Shown here: piece by piece, positions 16,655 through 26,300 of the stretch | Layout: every line of letters begins with the position of its first letter | Position numbering within the stretch: position 1 is the first letter of the stretch | Source: Kribbella sp. VKM Ac-2568 | Lineage (GTDB): Bacteria; Actinomycetota; Actinomycetes; Propionibacteriales; Kribbellaceae | NCBI RefSeq assembly: GCF_004345365.1 | Contig: NZ_SLVF01000002.1 | Coordinates: 248,001 to 312,000, forward strand | Length of the DNA: 64,000 bases | Direction of reading: 5' to 3' | The notes under the pieces: generated by a model | What the model was told of the DNA's origin: nothing | Database searches by the model: none | Seen by the model: the letters and a program-made list of their open reading frames with translations, nothing else | Program-made: the position numbers and the translations under genes

Positions 16655-17583
16655 TTCCAGGCGCGGTGCTTCTGCGCGGGCGTCTTGATCGGGGCGGTCG
16701 ACTCCCAGACCCGGCGCCAGCGGGCGGCGTCGGGGCCCGACTGCGACGGCGAGGCGCCGGTGGCGACCCGGCGACGGGCCTCCCACCAGGTGGTCGCCTC
16801 CTCGTCGAGCAGTGCCGACACCGCGGCGGAGATCTTCGGCGCGAACTCGCGGGCGCTCTCCCCCTCGAGCGGGTAGAGCGGGTCGCCGTACCGGACGGCC
16901 ACCGTCGGACGGCCTGGCACCGGCCAGCCGCGACCACGCGGCATCGCGGCGAACGAGCCCTTGATGCCGACCGGGATCACCGGTACGCCGTGCTCGACGG
17001 CGAGGTACGCCGCGCCCATCCGGAAGCGCTCCATCCACCCGTCGGGCGAACGGGTGCCTTCGGGGAAGACGACGACGTTCCAGCCGTCCGCGAGCAGGTC
17101 GCCCGGCGTCGCGCTGAGCTTGCCGCCGCGGCGCTCGATCGGGAACGTGTTGAACACGATCGCCGACGCGGTCGCCCGCCACCAGGTGTCGAAGAAGTAG
17201 TCGGCGGCCGCGGCGACGGCGGTCTTGCGGCGCATCGCGTCGGGCAGGGTGCACAGCACCAGCGGGGTGTCGAGGTGTGACGAGTGGTTCGCCACGATCA
17301 GCGCCGGGCCGTGCAGCTTCAGCAGCGAGTCGAGCCCGCTGACCTGCGGGTTGACCTCCCATCGCAGCACCGAGTTGAGGGCGCCTTTCTGCAGCACCTC
17401 GCGCAGCGCGATCGCGGCCGGCGTCCGGGCCCACTTGGTCGGGAAGACCGTGGACTCCTTCGGCAGCACGTACGGCTCGGCCGAGCGCGGCACCTGCGGA
17501 CGACGGCCCCAGCGCCAGCCGCGGGCGACGACCTTCACGTCCCGCGCAGTGTCCCGGCTGAACTTGACCAGGTTCGTCCCCAT
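16651..17583 (-). CDS. Lysophospholipid acyltransferase, PlsC-like
   Basis: 310 residues. Transfers an acyl chain to a glycerophosphate-like or other hydroxyl acceptor at the membrane. The acyltransferase block I is NHSSHLDTPLV (the HX4D catalytic pair) and block III is FPEGTRSPDGW; both are intact, as is the later block IV region VPVIPVGIKGSF. The first 80 residues are a basic extension not seen in minimal PlsC. The start ATG overlaps the preceding stop by one base (TGATG), so it is coupled to the LarA-like gene. Natural acceptor unknown; the operon suggests a dedicated lipid rather than bulk phosphatidic acid. Confidence 0.85.
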   Translation of the reverse strand: MGTNLVKFSRDTARDVKVVARGWRWGRRPQVPRSAEPYVLPKESTVFPTKWARTPAAIALREVLQKGALNSVLRWEVNPQVSGLDSLLKLHGPALIVANHSSHLDTPLVLCTLPDAMRRKTAVAAAADYFFDTWWRATASAIVFNTFPIERRGGKLSATPGDLLADGWNVVVFPEGTRSPDGWMERFRMGAAYLAVEHGVPVIPVGIKGSFAAMPRGRGWPVPGRPTVAVRYGDPLYPLEGESAREFAPKISAAVSALLDEEATTWWEARRRVATGASPSQSGPDAARWRRVWESTAPIKTPAQKHRAWK

Positions 17584-19163
17584 CAGCGGACGTCCGCGAG
17601 CAGGTGGGGCGGGTTGTGCAGGTAGGTGATCGACGGCGACCGGCCGACCGAGTGGCTCACCATCTCCAGCGCGTCCTGCAGCGTCGAGGCGGACCGGAAG
17701 CCCATCCGCTCGACCGTCTTGCGGTTCGCGCCGACCCAGACGATGTCGCCGCAGTGGTCCAGCGCGTGGGAGATCCAGTACCACATGTAGAACGGGTGCA
17801 CGCCGTGGTACGCGTACGAGGTCCGGTACAGGTGGATGTACCACGGGTCCTCGGCGTACTGCTTCTCGAACTTCGCCTCGATGGTGGCCGGGTCGGTCGA
17901 CTCCGACAGCACCTCCTCGAAGAAGTCCACGTACGACGGGTGGTGCAACTGGCTGAACTCGTAGTCCACCGGGTGGTACAGGATGACCGCGCCGTCCTTG
18001 CGGACGATCGGGTTGCCCCGGTAGGAGTTGAAGTAGTAGCCGAGCCCCATGCAGGCGGCCAGGATCGGGTTCATCACCGAGTTCACGTTGTACGGGCCGA
18101 CGAACGGCACGCCCATGATCGCGACGTCGGACTGACCCTGTACCTCGACCAAGTGCTGGCGGTGCACGTTCTCGATCGTCTTCTCGTGCACCGGCTCGAT
18201 CGAGCCGGCGTGGATCCCGGTCAGGCCGTAGTTCGCCCGGACGTCGGTGAAGATCTTGTGCCGCATCTTGGCCGGGGCCAGGTCGAGCCCGCGCTTGGTG
18301 GCGAGCATCGAGGCCTGGTCCTTGATCGACCACTCCCACTCGCGCTTCTGCAGGAACTCCAGCGGGCCGCCGAAGATGTCGTTGTTCAGCGTGGTCTCGA
18401 TCTGGAAGACCTTGACGTGCTCGGTCAGCACCGCGCCCATCCGCCAGGCCGAGTGGTGCATCTTCGAGGCCTTGTGGTCCATGAATGAACGCGAGTGGAT
18501 CATCGTGTGGCTGTTGTGGTGGTGCTTCAGCGACTTGTACGACGCCAGCCCGATCGACGTCGACTTGTGGCCGCCGTCCATCGCCACCAGGTTCACGTTC
18601 ACGTAGACCAGCAGGTCGGACTCGGCCGCCCGCTTGGAGATTTCGACGTCCTCGCCGTGCTTGGTCTGGCCCAGGTGGGTCAGGTTCGCGGTGTCCTCGG
18701 CGTCGAAGTTGTAGAGCTTGCCGTCGGGGAAGAACGACCGGAAGACCCGCTCGCCGACGATGTCGCGCAGCTCGTTCGGGGTCAGCCGGCGGTGCAGCGC
18801 GTTCGCCGAGATCAGCTCGACGTCGTCGACACCCGCGTCGGCGGCCATCGTCAGCACGGCCTCGATGATGCGCTGCCGGATGTCCGGCTTCTTCATCGGC
18901 GGCAGCGGCAGCGAGATGTCGTCGAACGCGATGGTCAGCCGCATCCCCGGCCGCAGCAGCTCCGGCAGCGGCTCGGACTCCAGCGGGTGCAGCAGCGCGT
19001 TCTGGATCGCCTCCTCGACGTCCCGCACGGCCGGCAGCGCCTCCGGCGGGTACACCACCCGGGTGCCGAGCGGGAACCGCTCCAGCAGGAAGCCCTCACC
19101 GTTGTGCACGAGCAGCGGCGGCGTCCGGTCGTCCACCTCAAGCACAAACCCTGGCCGAGACAT
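17583..19163 (-). CDS. LarA-like (DUF2088) protein of unknown reaction
   Basis: 526 residues. The segment RPGMRLTIAFDDISLPLPP resembles the N-terminal lactate racemase fold (LarA/DUF2088), and the motifs NALHRRLTPNEL and DGGHKSTSIG look like the counterparts of LarA's HR motif and of the lysine that holds the nickel-pincer cofactor. The second active-site histidine of LarA, expected shortly before that lysine, is not obvious (NLVAMDGGHKS). The C-terminal third is rich in His, Tyr and Trp. No larB, larC or larE gene is in the window. A Shine-Dalgarno AGAGG lies 7 bases before the ATG. The reaction is unknown; an isomerase or racemase acting on a hydroxy-acyl compound is one possibility. Confidence 0.7.
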   Translation of the reverse strand: MSRPGFVLEVDDRTPPLLVHNGEGFLLERFPLGTRVVYPPEALPAVRDVEEAIQNALLHPLESEPLPELLRPGMRLTIAFDDISLPLPPMKKPDIRQRIIEAVLTMAADAGVDDVELISANALHRRLTPNELRDIVGERVFRSFFPDGKLYNFDAEDTANLTHLGQTKHGEDVEISKRAAESDLLVYVNVNLVAMDGGHKSTSIGLASYKSLKHHHNSHTMIHSRSFMDHKASKMHHSAWRMGAVLTEHVKVFQIETTLNNDIFGGPLEFLQKREWEWSIKDQASMLATKRGLDLAPAKMRHKIFTDVRANYGLTGIHAGSIEPVHEKTIENVHRQHLVEVQGQSDVAIMGVPFVGPYNVNSVMNPILAACMGLGYYFNSYRGNPIVRKDGAVILYHPVDYEFSQLHHPSYVDFFEEVLSESTDPATIEAKFEKQYAEDPWYIHLYRTSYAYHGVHPFYMWYWISHALDHCGDIVWVGANRKTVERMGFRSASTLQDALEMVSHSVGRSPSITYLHNPPHLLADVR

Positions 19164-19226
19164 GTCAGAACCTCTCTCGTCGTACGCTCAAAAACAGCTC
19201 GTCACGCGACCCTGCAGCCGGTCCGG

Positions 19227-20423
19227 TCATGACGCCCTCACATCGAAAGCCACCTTCACGGTGCCCAGCCGGCCGGCGGACTGCGCGTGGTCCAGCGCCT
19301 CACGCCACCGGTACAGCGGGTACCGCGCCCCGACGATCCCGTCCAGCGGGGCCTTCGCGGCCATCTCCAGCGCCGTCTCGAACGCGGGCCGGTCGTTCGG
19401 CTCCTCGCGGGACGACGCGTACGTGCCGGTCAGCTCCAACTCACGGAACCACACCGGCGACAGGTCCGCACCCGTCGACGGCATGCCGGACAGCACCACC
19501 CGCCCACCGGCCTTGGTGACCCGCAGCACGGTGTCGATCGAGTCCTTGCTGCCGACCGCGTCGACGGCGACGTCGACCCCGCCGAGCAGGAACTCCCGGC
19601 CCAGCTCCGGCTTCAGCCGGAAGGCACCGGTCGCTCGCCGTACGCCACGGAAGACCTCGTCGGGCGCGACCACGTCGCTGGCGCCGAAGGCCCGGGCCAG
19701 CTCACGCTGCTTCGCGTGCTTGGCGACCACGGTGATCCGGCCGGCCTGGGTGAGCTCGCGCAGCGCCAGGGTGGCGAACAACCCGACCGCGCCCGCACCG
19801 CTGACCAGCACGGACTGACCCGGCTCGACCTTCGCCTTGAGCGCGGTGTGGACGGCGCACGCCAGCGGCTCGGTGAGAACCGCCCGCTCGTCGGACAGCC
19901 CCTCCGGTACGGCGTACAGCTGGCTGCGGTGGGCGACCATCACGTTGCCCCAGCCACCACCGGTGTCATGGCAGAAGCCGGTCTGGAGTCCGGGGGCCAC
20001 GTGGCCGACGGTGATCCGGTCGCAGCGGTTGGTGTGGCCGGACGCGCAACCCTCGCAGGGCTCGACGCCTCGGGCCGCGCAGGTGAGGACCGAGTCCATC
20101 ACGACGCGGGTGCCCTTCGGCAGGTCCTCGCAGTCCTCGAGCAGCACGCCGACGATCTCGTGACCGGGGACGAACGGCATCGACACCATCGCGGAGAAGT
20201 ACAGCTTGGTGTGGCCGGTGACCATGCCGAGGTCGGAGCCGCAGATACCGGACAGGATCGGGCGGATCTTCGCCCAGCCCGCCTTGTCCGACCTCGGCTC
20301 CTCGATCGTGACGAGCCGCAGCGGTGCCGCCGGGCCGGTCAGGATGCCGGGCATCCGGCTTCCCATCGCCCTCGCGGCCAGGTACTTGGCCGGCGACCGG
20401 TACATCTCGAGCGCGAGCATCAT
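19227..20423 (-). CDS. Zinc-dependent medium-chain alcohol dehydrogenase
   Basis: 398 residues. Oxidises or reduces an alcohol/carbonyl with NAD(P). Catalytic zinc ligands are visible in SGICGSDLG and VPGHEIVG; the structural zinc loop is CAARGVEPCEGCASGHTNRC; the Rossmann nucleotide loop is VSGAGAVGLFATLAL. It carries about 40 extra N-terminal residues before the usual start of the fold. The start lies in an ATGATG that overlaps the stop of the reductase gene, so it is translated in step with it. A 63-bp gap then precedes the LarA-like gene. Probably works on the alcohol or aldehyde made by the upstream reductase; the exact substrate is unknown. Confidence 0.85.
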   Translation of the reverse strand: MMLALEMYRSPAKYLAARAMGSRMPGILTGPAAPLRLVTIEEPRSDKAGWAKIRPILSGICGSDLGMVTGHTKLYFSAMVSMPFVPGHEIVGVLLEDCEDLPKGTRVVMDSVLTCAARGVEPCEGCASGHTNRCDRITVGHVAPGLQTGFCHDTGGGWGNVMVAHRSQLYAVPEGLSDERAVLTEPLACAVHTALKAKVEPGQSVLVSGAGAVGLFATLALRELTQAGRITVVAKHAKQRELARAFGASDVVAPDEVFRGVRRATGAFRLKPELGREFLLGGVDVAVDAVGSKDSIDTVLRVTKAGGRVVLSGMPSTGADLSPVWFRELELTGTYASSREEPNDRPAFETALEMAAKAPLDGIVGARYPLYRWREALDHAQSAGRLGTVKVAFDVRAS

Positions 20424-22726
20424 CGGGCGTTCACCCCGGGGATCTCCAGACGCGAGGAAGTGGCAGGGGTCTTCCAGTCGACGATCTGCCAGCGCGCGGC
20501 CCGGGCAGCCCGGAACAGCGACACGTCCGGCGAGACGGCGACGGGATTGCCGACGGTCGTCAGCATCGGCAGGTCCGAGTGGCTGTCGGCGTAGGCGTAG
20601 GACTTCGACAGGTCGATGTTCGTACCGCGCGCGCGGTGCTTGATCCACGCCGCCCGGGACTCACCGACCAGCGGCGGTCCGGACAGGAAGCCGGTGCAGC
20701 GACCGCGGTCGTCGACGGCCAGCTCGGCCGCGACGATCTCGTCGAACAACGGCTCCAGCGGCCGGGTCAGCGGCCGGACCGCGCCGGTGATCAGGATCGT
20801 GGTGTGACCGGCCGCCTTGTGCTCGCGGATCCGCCGGACGGCGGCGCCGCTCAGCCGCTCGAGCACGTGCTCGGCGAGGACCTCGTCGACGATCCGGTTC
20901 AGCTCGTCCAGGTCGGCGCCCTGGTAGCGCCGGTAGATCGTCCGCAGGAAGGTGCCGCGGTCCTTGCGCTCGGCCGCGATCAGCTTCGGCAGCTTGCGCA
21001 GCATCGAGCCGATCTCACCGACCCGCTGGTGGCTGTCGAGCTCCAGCAGCCGCATCCACAGGTAGGTCTCGATCACGTTCGAGGACAGCAGCGTGCCGTC
21101 CATGTCGAACGCGGCGATGATCTGGCTGCCGTCGTCGGAGGGCTGCACCTTCTTCAGCGTGCCCGCGGTCTCGGCGAGTGCCTTGTTCCGCTTCTTCCGG
21201 ACGACGTCCAGCCGGCGCAGCGAGTCCGTCACGCTCGGGCAGTGCACTTCCTGCAGGTAGTGCTGCCAGTCCACGATCGAGGTGTCGCACCAGAACTTCT
21301 CCCGGTCGTCCCCCTCGAGCGCGTTGTGCAGGGCGAGCACGTTGTCGTCGATGAACTGCAGCTCGGCCTGCGCATACTCGGAGTACAGGTCCATGTAGCG
21401 GCGGAGGAAGTCGATCCGGCGCTTCTGCACGTCCAGCTCGCGGGCGTACTTCCGGGTCCGCTCGCCCCGCGGCACGTGCGTGATGATCTGGTCGGCGATC
21501 TTGTGGGCGCGCTCGCCGTAGCGGAGCATGCTCTCCACCGAGTCGCCGCCGGGGAACTTCCACACCGGCAGCCGGACCGCGCCCCGCTCGCCCAGGTCGA
21601 ACGGGTGCTTGGAGAAGTACGCGCGCACTCCGGCGTACAGCTGCTCGAAGGTGAGCGGGTTCCGGGCGCCGGAGCTGACGTGGTAGTACTCCGGCTTCGA
21701 CAGCTCGGGCTCGGTCGCCATCACCGCGCAGATCGCGCCGACGACGTGGTCCACCGGGATGATCTCGACCACCGAGTCGGGGCTGGCCGGGAACTCCGGC
21801 AGCTCGCCGCGGCCGTAGGCCAGGATCAGCGGCTCGGCCATCTTGAAGCCCTCGATCCAGCCCGGGTGCGGGCTCTGCACCGCGGACTCGATGATGGCCG
21901 GCCGGACGATCGAGGTGGGCAGCTTCGAGGCGAATTCCTCGACCACACGCTCGCCGAGTGCCTTGGTGAAGGTGTAACAGTCGGTCCAGCCGAGGCTGCG
22001 GGCCCGCTCGGTGCCGGTCTCGACCAGCTTCTTCGCGACCCACTCGGTACGGCGGCGCTCGGTGTCGGCCGCCGCGGTCAGGTGACCGGCCCGGCGGTGC
22101 AGCTTCTCCGACTCCTTCCGGAACTTGGTCAGCATCGCCGCGCTGCGGGAGGCTTCCTCGATCCGGGACTTCATCGCCATCCCGGCCTCGGCCTCGACCC
22201 GCCAGTCGACGGTGTGCTCAACGGATGCCTCGGGGATCGCGCCCCGGCGACGGCCCGCGGTGTAGGCGGTGGAGATGTGGACGTAGTGGATCCGGCGGTC
22301 GGTCCCGTCGCGGCTCTCGTCGATCCGCTCGAGCAGGCTCTTGGTGCCGAGCACGTTGGTGGTGAACGCCTCGTGGATCGGCGGGTCGAAGGAGACGTCG
22401 CCGGCGCAGTGCACCACGATGTCGAGATCCTTCGGCAGCGCCGGGACGTCGGACAGGTCGCCCTCGACCACCTCGACCCGCGCGGCGGTCAGCTCGTCCG
22501 CGTCGGCGTACGGGGTGCCCTCGCCGTAGAACGGCTGGAAGATGTCCTTCTTCAGCATCTGCGCCATCCGGGCGGTGCCGGTCATCGAACCCTTCGGGCG
22601 GATGATCGCGACCACCGTGGTGCCCGGCAGGTCGCCGAGGATGCGGTGCAGCAGGGCCTCACCGACGAATCCGGTGACGCCGGTGACCAGGACCTTCTTG
22701 CCAGCGAGCTGGTCGGCAAGACTCAC
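20420..22726 (-). CDS. Fatty-acyl reductase (NAD-binding SDR) fused to HAD-IB phosphatase
   Basis: 768 residues in two enzymes. Residues about 1-480: an extended SDR of the fatty acyl-CoA reductase type, with [11 protein letters not shown] as dinucleotide loop, [20 protein letters not shown] and the catalytic Tyr-Lys in [12 protein letters not shown]. Residues about 560-768: a SerB-like HAD hydrolase with [10 protein letters not shown] (nucleophile Asp), LITGA and [11 protein letters not shown]. The fusion suggests reduction of an acyl thioester and removal of a phosphate in one pathway. The GTG start overlaps the priA stop (GTGA), so expression is coupled to histidine synthesis. A longer open frame upstream only reads through priA. 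Confidence 0.85.
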   Translation of the reverse strand: MSLADQLAGKKVLVTGVTGFVGEALLHRILGDLPGTTVVAIIRPKGSMTGTARMAQMLKKDIFQPFYGEGTPYADADELTAARVEVVEGDLSDVPALPKDLDIVVHCAGDVSFDPPIHEAFTTNVLGTKSLLERIDESRDGTDRRIHYVHISTAYTAGRRRGAIPEASVEHTVDWRVEAEAGMAMKSRIEEASRSAAMLTKFRKESEKLHRRAGHLTAAADTERRRTEWVAKKLVETGTERARSLGWTDCYTFTKALGERVVEEFASKLPTSIVRPAIIESAVQSPHPGWIEGFKMAEPLILAYGRGELPEFPASPDSVVEIIPVDHVVGAICAVMATEPELSKPEYYHVSSGARNPLTFEQLYAGVRAYFSKHPFDLGERGAVRLPVWKFPGGDSVESMLRYGERAHKIADQIITHVPRGERTRKYARELDVQKRRIDFLRRYMDLYSEYAQAELQFIDDNVLALHNALEGDDREKFWCDTSIVDWQHYLQEVHCPSVTDSLRRLDVVRKKRNKALAETAGTLKKVQPSDDGSQIIAAFDMDGTLLSSNVIETYLWMRLLELDSHQRVGEIGSMLRKLPKLIAAERKDRGTFLRTIYRRYQGADLDELNRIVDEVLAEHVLERLSGAAVRRIREHKAAGHTTILITGAVRPLTRPLEPLFDEIVAAELAVDDRGRCTGFLSGPPLVGESRAAWIKHRARGTNIDLSKSYAYADSHSDLPMLTTVGNPVAVSPDVSLFRAARAARWQIVDWKTPATSSRLEIPGVNAR

Positions 22727-23460
22727 TTGTCGCCTCCACGGGTGAGTTCGAGTGCCTCGGTCAGAGTGAACGCGCCGGCATACAGCGCCTTGCCGACGAT
22801 GACGCCCTCGACGCCGTCGTCCACCAGGGTGCCGAGCGCGCGCAGGTCGTCCAGGCTGGAGACGCCACCTGAGGCGATGATCGGCTTGTCGGTCCGCGCG
22901 CACAGGTCGCGGTACAGGTCCAGGTTGGGCCCCTCGAGCATGCCGTCCTTGGTGACGTCGGTGACCACGTAGCGCTCGCAGCCGGCCTGTTCCAGCCGCT
23001 CGAGCACCTCGTAGAGGTCGCCGCCTTCCTTGGTCCAGCCGCGGGCGGCGAGGGTCCGGCCGCGCACGTCCAGGCCGATCGCGATCCGGTCGCCGTACTG
23101 GCTGATGATCCGGTCACACCACTCCGGGTCCTCCAGCGCGGCGGTGCCGATGTTGACCCGGCGCGCGCCGGTGGCCAGGGCGACGGCCAGGGAGTCGTCG
23201 TCGCGGATGCCACCGGACAACTCGACCTGCACATCCAGCTTGCCGGTCACCTCGGCGAGCAGTTCGCGGTTGCTGCCGCGACCGAAGGCGGCATCCAGGT
23301 CGACCAGGTGGATCCAGTCCGCGCCGGCCTCCTGCCAGGCCATCGCGGCGGTCAGCGGGTCGCCGTACGAGGTCTCGCTGCCGGCCTCTCCCTGCACCAG
23401 CCGCACAGCCTGCCCATCCGCCACGTCCACGGCAGGAAGCAGCACCAGGTTCTCTGACAT
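22723..23460 (-). CDS. priA: Phosphoribosyl isomerase, HisA / PriA
   Basis: 245 residues, complete TIM barrel. Isomerises ProFAR to PRFAR in histidine synthesis; in actinobacteria the same enzyme often also does the TrpF step of tryptophan synthesis. Seen: [15 protein letters not shown] with the catalytic Asp, [27 protein letters not shown] (second Asp and Arg typical of the bifunctional PriA), IIASGGVSS as phosphate loop. Whether it is bifunctional depends on trpF being absent elsewhere. Start chosen at ATG 23460, the family N-terminus. First gene of the leftward unit ending in hisF and marR. Confidence 0.93.
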   Translation of the reverse strand: MSENLVLLPAVDVADGQAVRLVQGEAGSETSYGDPLTAAMAWQEAGADWIHLVDLDAAFGRGSNRELLAEVTGKLDVQVELSGGIRDDDSLAVALATGARRVNIGTAALEDPEWCDRIISQYGDRIAIGLDVRGRTLAARGWTKEGGDLYEVLERLEQAGCERYVVTDVTKDGMLEGPNLDLYRDLCARTDKPIIASGGVSSLDDLRALGTLVDDGVEGVIVGKALYAGAFTLTEALELTRGGDK

Positions 23461-23597
23461 GGCCCACACCCTAGATGCCCACACTTCGGGATTCGTAACC
23501 CGCTGCCCCGCTGAGTCGTTGAGATCGGATCTGTCGCAGCAATACCACTCGATCGCGTGGTCTTAACCAGCCGGGCGGTATCCGTAAGCTCTTCGGC

Positions 23598-24722
23598 ATG
23601 ACCACTGTGGCTGATCTCGAGCGGGACCCGCACGCTTTGCTGGCCAGGATACGGCCGGTCGGGTGGGTCGACGCGCTCGACGGCTGGGTGGTCACGAGTC
23701 GCGAACTGGCGATGCAGGTGATGCGGGATCCGGCCACTTTCACGGTGGACGACCCGCGCTTCTCGACCGCGCAGGTGGTGGGGCCGTCGATGCTGTCGCT
23801 GGACGACTCACCGCATGCCGCGCACCGGGCGCCCTTCGAGCATCCGTTCAGCCTGGCACAGACCCGCGCCAGGTTCACCACCTTCGTCGAGGAGGAGACC
23901 GACCGGCTGGTCTCTCTGATCGAACCCCTCGGGATCGCCGACCTCCGCCGTACGGTCGCGGGGCCGTTGTCCGTCGCGGTGGTCGCGCACTCGCTGGGCC
24001 TGGCGCAGACCGAGGCGGCGACGGTGCTGGAGTGGTATCAGGACATCTCGTCGTCGGTCAGCGGAGTGTCCGCGGGTCATCCGGTGACAGCTGAAGGTGC
24101 GGCGGCCTTCGCCAAGCTGCACGCACATGTTGCCGGGAGCATCGATCAGGCCGACTCGCTGATCGCCGAGGCGGCACGAGCCGGGCTGGGCACGGACGAG
24201 GTGGTGGCGAACGCCGCGGTACTGATGTTCGGCGGCATCGAGACCACCGAGGGCATGATCACCAACGCCCTCTGGCATCTGCTGACCAATCCGTCGCAGC
24301 TCGCACTGGTATTGGCTGACATGTCGCTGCTGCCCAACGCTGTGGAGGAATCGCTGCGGCTCGAGCCGGCCGCCGCTGTGGTCGATCGCTATGCCACCCG
24401 GGACGTCGAGTTGGCCGGCGCGTCGATCAAGCGCGGCGACCTCGTCACGGTGTCACTCGCCGGCGCCGGTCGCGACCCCGCGGTCTTCCCGGACCCCGAT
24501 GTGTTCGACGTACGCCGGTCCAACGCCCGGCGTCACCTTGCGTTCGCGAGCGGGCCACACATCTGCCTCGGCATGCACCTCGCGCGATTGGAGGCCGTCA
24601 CCGCCCTGACTGCCCTTCTGACCCGCCTGCCGGACCTGACCCTCGATCCGGGGTCTCCCCCGCCGCGCGGCCTGGTCTTCCGCAAGCCGACCGCCGTGGA
24701 CGTCAGCTGGACGGTCGCCTGA
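23598..24722 (+). CDS. Cytochrome P450
   Basis: 374 residues, slightly short for a bacterial P450 (about 400). I-helix MFGGIETTEGM, the K-helix ExxR as EESLRLEP (about 250), and the haem loop FASGPHICLGMHLARLE with the ligand Cys near 322. Soluble class I monooxygenase that would need a ferredoxin and reductase from elsewhere. It stands alone, divergent from priA and overlapping the tail of the methyltransferase gene on the other strand by 20 bp. Substrate unknown. Confidence 0.92.
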   Translation: MTTVADLERDPHALLARIRPVGWVDALDGWVVTSRELAMQVMRDPATFTVDDPRFSTAQVVGPSMLSLDDSPHAAHRAPFEHPFSLAQTRARFTTFVEEETDRLVSLIEPLGIADLRRTVAGPLSVAVVAHSLGLAQTEAATVLEWYQDISSSVSGVSAGHPVTAEGAAAFAKLHAHVAGSIDQADSLIAEAARAGLGTDEVVANAAVLMFGGIETTEGMITNALWHLLTNPSQLALVLADMSLLPNAVEESLRLEPAAAVVDRYATRDVELAGASIKRGDLVTVSLAGAGRDPAVFPDPDVFDVRRSNARRHLAFASGPHICLGMHLARLEAVTALTALLTRLPDLTLDPGSPPPRGLVFRKPTAVDVSWTVA

Positions 24723-25467
24723 GCACGAGCATCGCGGCCTCGTACGACGGAGTCAGCCGCTCTGGTTCCGCCTCGGCATCCTTCCTGAACGCCTCGAACC
24801 CGGCTTCGATCTCCTCCTCCGGCAGATGCTCGAACGTCGAGAGCGCCCGCACCCGCATCCGCTCGTACGCCGTACTGAAGGTGCGCGGGCCTTCCACGTC
24901 AAGCCAGACGGGTTGTTCGTCCGGTTGGAGGCCAGCCTGCTCGGCCAGTTCGCGAGTCTCGGCCAGCGACAGGTACATCCCGGCATCCACCGCTCGCGCC
25001 GAGGGGAAGTAGTCGTACCAGAAGAGATCCGGCATCTGATCGGCGAACTGGGTCCTCAGCAACACCACGCCGCCCGGCCTGATCACCCGGGCGAGCTCGC
25101 GCAGCGCCTGCGCCTGATCCCTGAAGTGATGGAACGCCAGATACACCAGCGCCACATCGCAAGAGGTGTCGTCGAGCGGAATCGCCTCGGCCGCACCATC
25201 GAGATAGGTGACATCCGGATGAGCGGCCCCGGCCACAGCCTGCCGGCGCATCTCCCCCGACGGCTCGACGCCGTACACAGGGCCGCCGAACGTCTCCGCC
25301 AACGCCGGCGTGAACCGCCCGATCCCACACCCCAGATCCAGCACTGTCAGCGGTCGCCGCTCCGGCACCTCCGCCGCGAACGCCCGCATCCACCCCTGCA
25401 GACTCTCCGCCGCCAACCCCCGCCCAGCCGCATAAACCCGATGCAACCGCCCGTCATAATCCACCAT
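24703..25467 (-). CDS. SAM-dependent methyltransferase (class I)
   Basis: 254 residues. The SAM-binding motif I is LTVLDLGCGIGRFTPALAE (about 39-57), followed by YGVEPSGEMRRQA and the post-motif region DVALVYLAFHHFRD, then LARVIRPGGVVLLRTQF. This is the UbiE/Methyltransf_11 type that methylates small molecules. It converges with the P450 gene, with tails overlapping by 20 bp, so the two are not in one operon. Acceptor unknown. Confidence 0.88.
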   Translation of the reverse strand: MVDYDGRLHRVYAAGRGLAAESLQGWMRAFAAEVPERRPLTVLDLGCGIGRFTPALAETFGGPVYGVEPSGEMRRQAVAGAAHPDVTYLDGAAEAIPLDDTSCDVALVYLAFHHFRDQAQALRELARVIRPGGVVLLRTQFADQMPDLFWYDYFPSARAVDAGMYLSLAETRELAEQAGLQPDEQPVWLDVEGPRTFSTAYERMRVRALSTFEHLPEEEIEAGFEAFRKDAEAEPERLTPSYEAAMLVLRRPSS

Positions 25468-25523
25468 GCGGAGACCCTAGGCCCGGCCAGCGTCACCAGG
25501 CGACGACGGGCTCATGCTGACTG

Positions 25524-26300
25524 TCAGGCCCAGAGGACGTCGTAGCCCAGGCGGAGGATTAGGGCCGAGACGACTACCAGGAAGATGATGCGGACGAAGC
25601 GGCTGCCGCGGGCTACTGCGGTGCGGGCGCCGAGGAGGCCGCCGAGCATGTTGGCGAGGCCCATCGTCACGCCGAGGGCCCAGAGTGGGGCACCGCCGAT
25701 GGTGAACACCGCGATCGCGGCGAGGTTGGTGGCGACGTTGGCGATCTTCGCCTTGGCGCTCGCGCGGAGGAAGTTGTAGCCCATCAACCCGACCAGCGCG
25801 AAGATCAGGAACGACCCGGTACCGGGCCCGACCGCGCCGTCGTAGAACCCGATCAGCGCACCGACCGCCCCCGCCGCCACGTAGTGTGCTCGCCCGTCGA
25901 AACGGAGCGCAGTACGGGCTCCCAGCGACGGCTTCATCGCGGTGTAGATGGCGACGGCGACCAGCAGCACGAGCACGATCGGCTTGAACCACGACATCGG
26001 GATCCTCGTCGCCACCAGCGCTCCGGCCGCCGACCCGAGGCCCGCCATGATCGCCAGCGGCAGCACCGTACGTCGGTCCGGGCGGACCTTGACGCCGAAG
26101 GTCACCGCGCTGGTCGCCGTACCGAACAGCGAGGAGATCTTGTTGGTGGACAGGATCTGGGCCGGCGAGGCGCCCGGCAGACCGAGCAGCATCGCGGGCA
26201 ACTGGATCAACCCACCGCCGCCCACCACCGCGTCGATCCAACCGGCCGAGAACGCGGCCACCACCAGCAGTACGAGAGTCCACAGGGAGATGTCAGGCAC
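25524..26300 (-). CDS. TSUP-family (TauE/SafE) membrane permease
   Basis: 258 residues with seven or eight hydrophobic helices. The first helix pair carries AFSAGWIDAVVGGGGLIQLP, and the second half repeats the pattern (GFYDGAVGPGTGSFLIFALV), the internal duplication typical of sulfite/sulfoacetate exporters of this family. Exports small sulfur- or carbon-containing anions; the substrate cannot be told from sequence. No linked sulfur gene. Confidence 0.85.
   Translation of the reverse strand: MPDISLWTLVLLVVAAFSAGWIDAVVGGGGLIQLPAMLLGLPGASPAQILSTNKISSLFGTATSAVTFGVKVRPDRRTVLPLAIMAGLGSAAGALVATRIPMSWFKPIVLVLLVAVAIYTAMKPSLGARTALRFDGRAHYVAAGAVGALIGFYDGAVGPGTGSFLIFALVGLMGYNFLRASAKAKIANVATNLAAIAVFTIGGAPLWALGVTMGLANMLGGLLGARTAVARGSRFVRIIFLVVVSALILRLGYDVLWA

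Noticed and set aside
20324..22972. 882-residue plus-strand frame opposite the reductase and alcohol dehydrogenase genes
   Set aside because: It is the GC-rich shadow of well-supported minus-strand genes with clear catalytic motifs.
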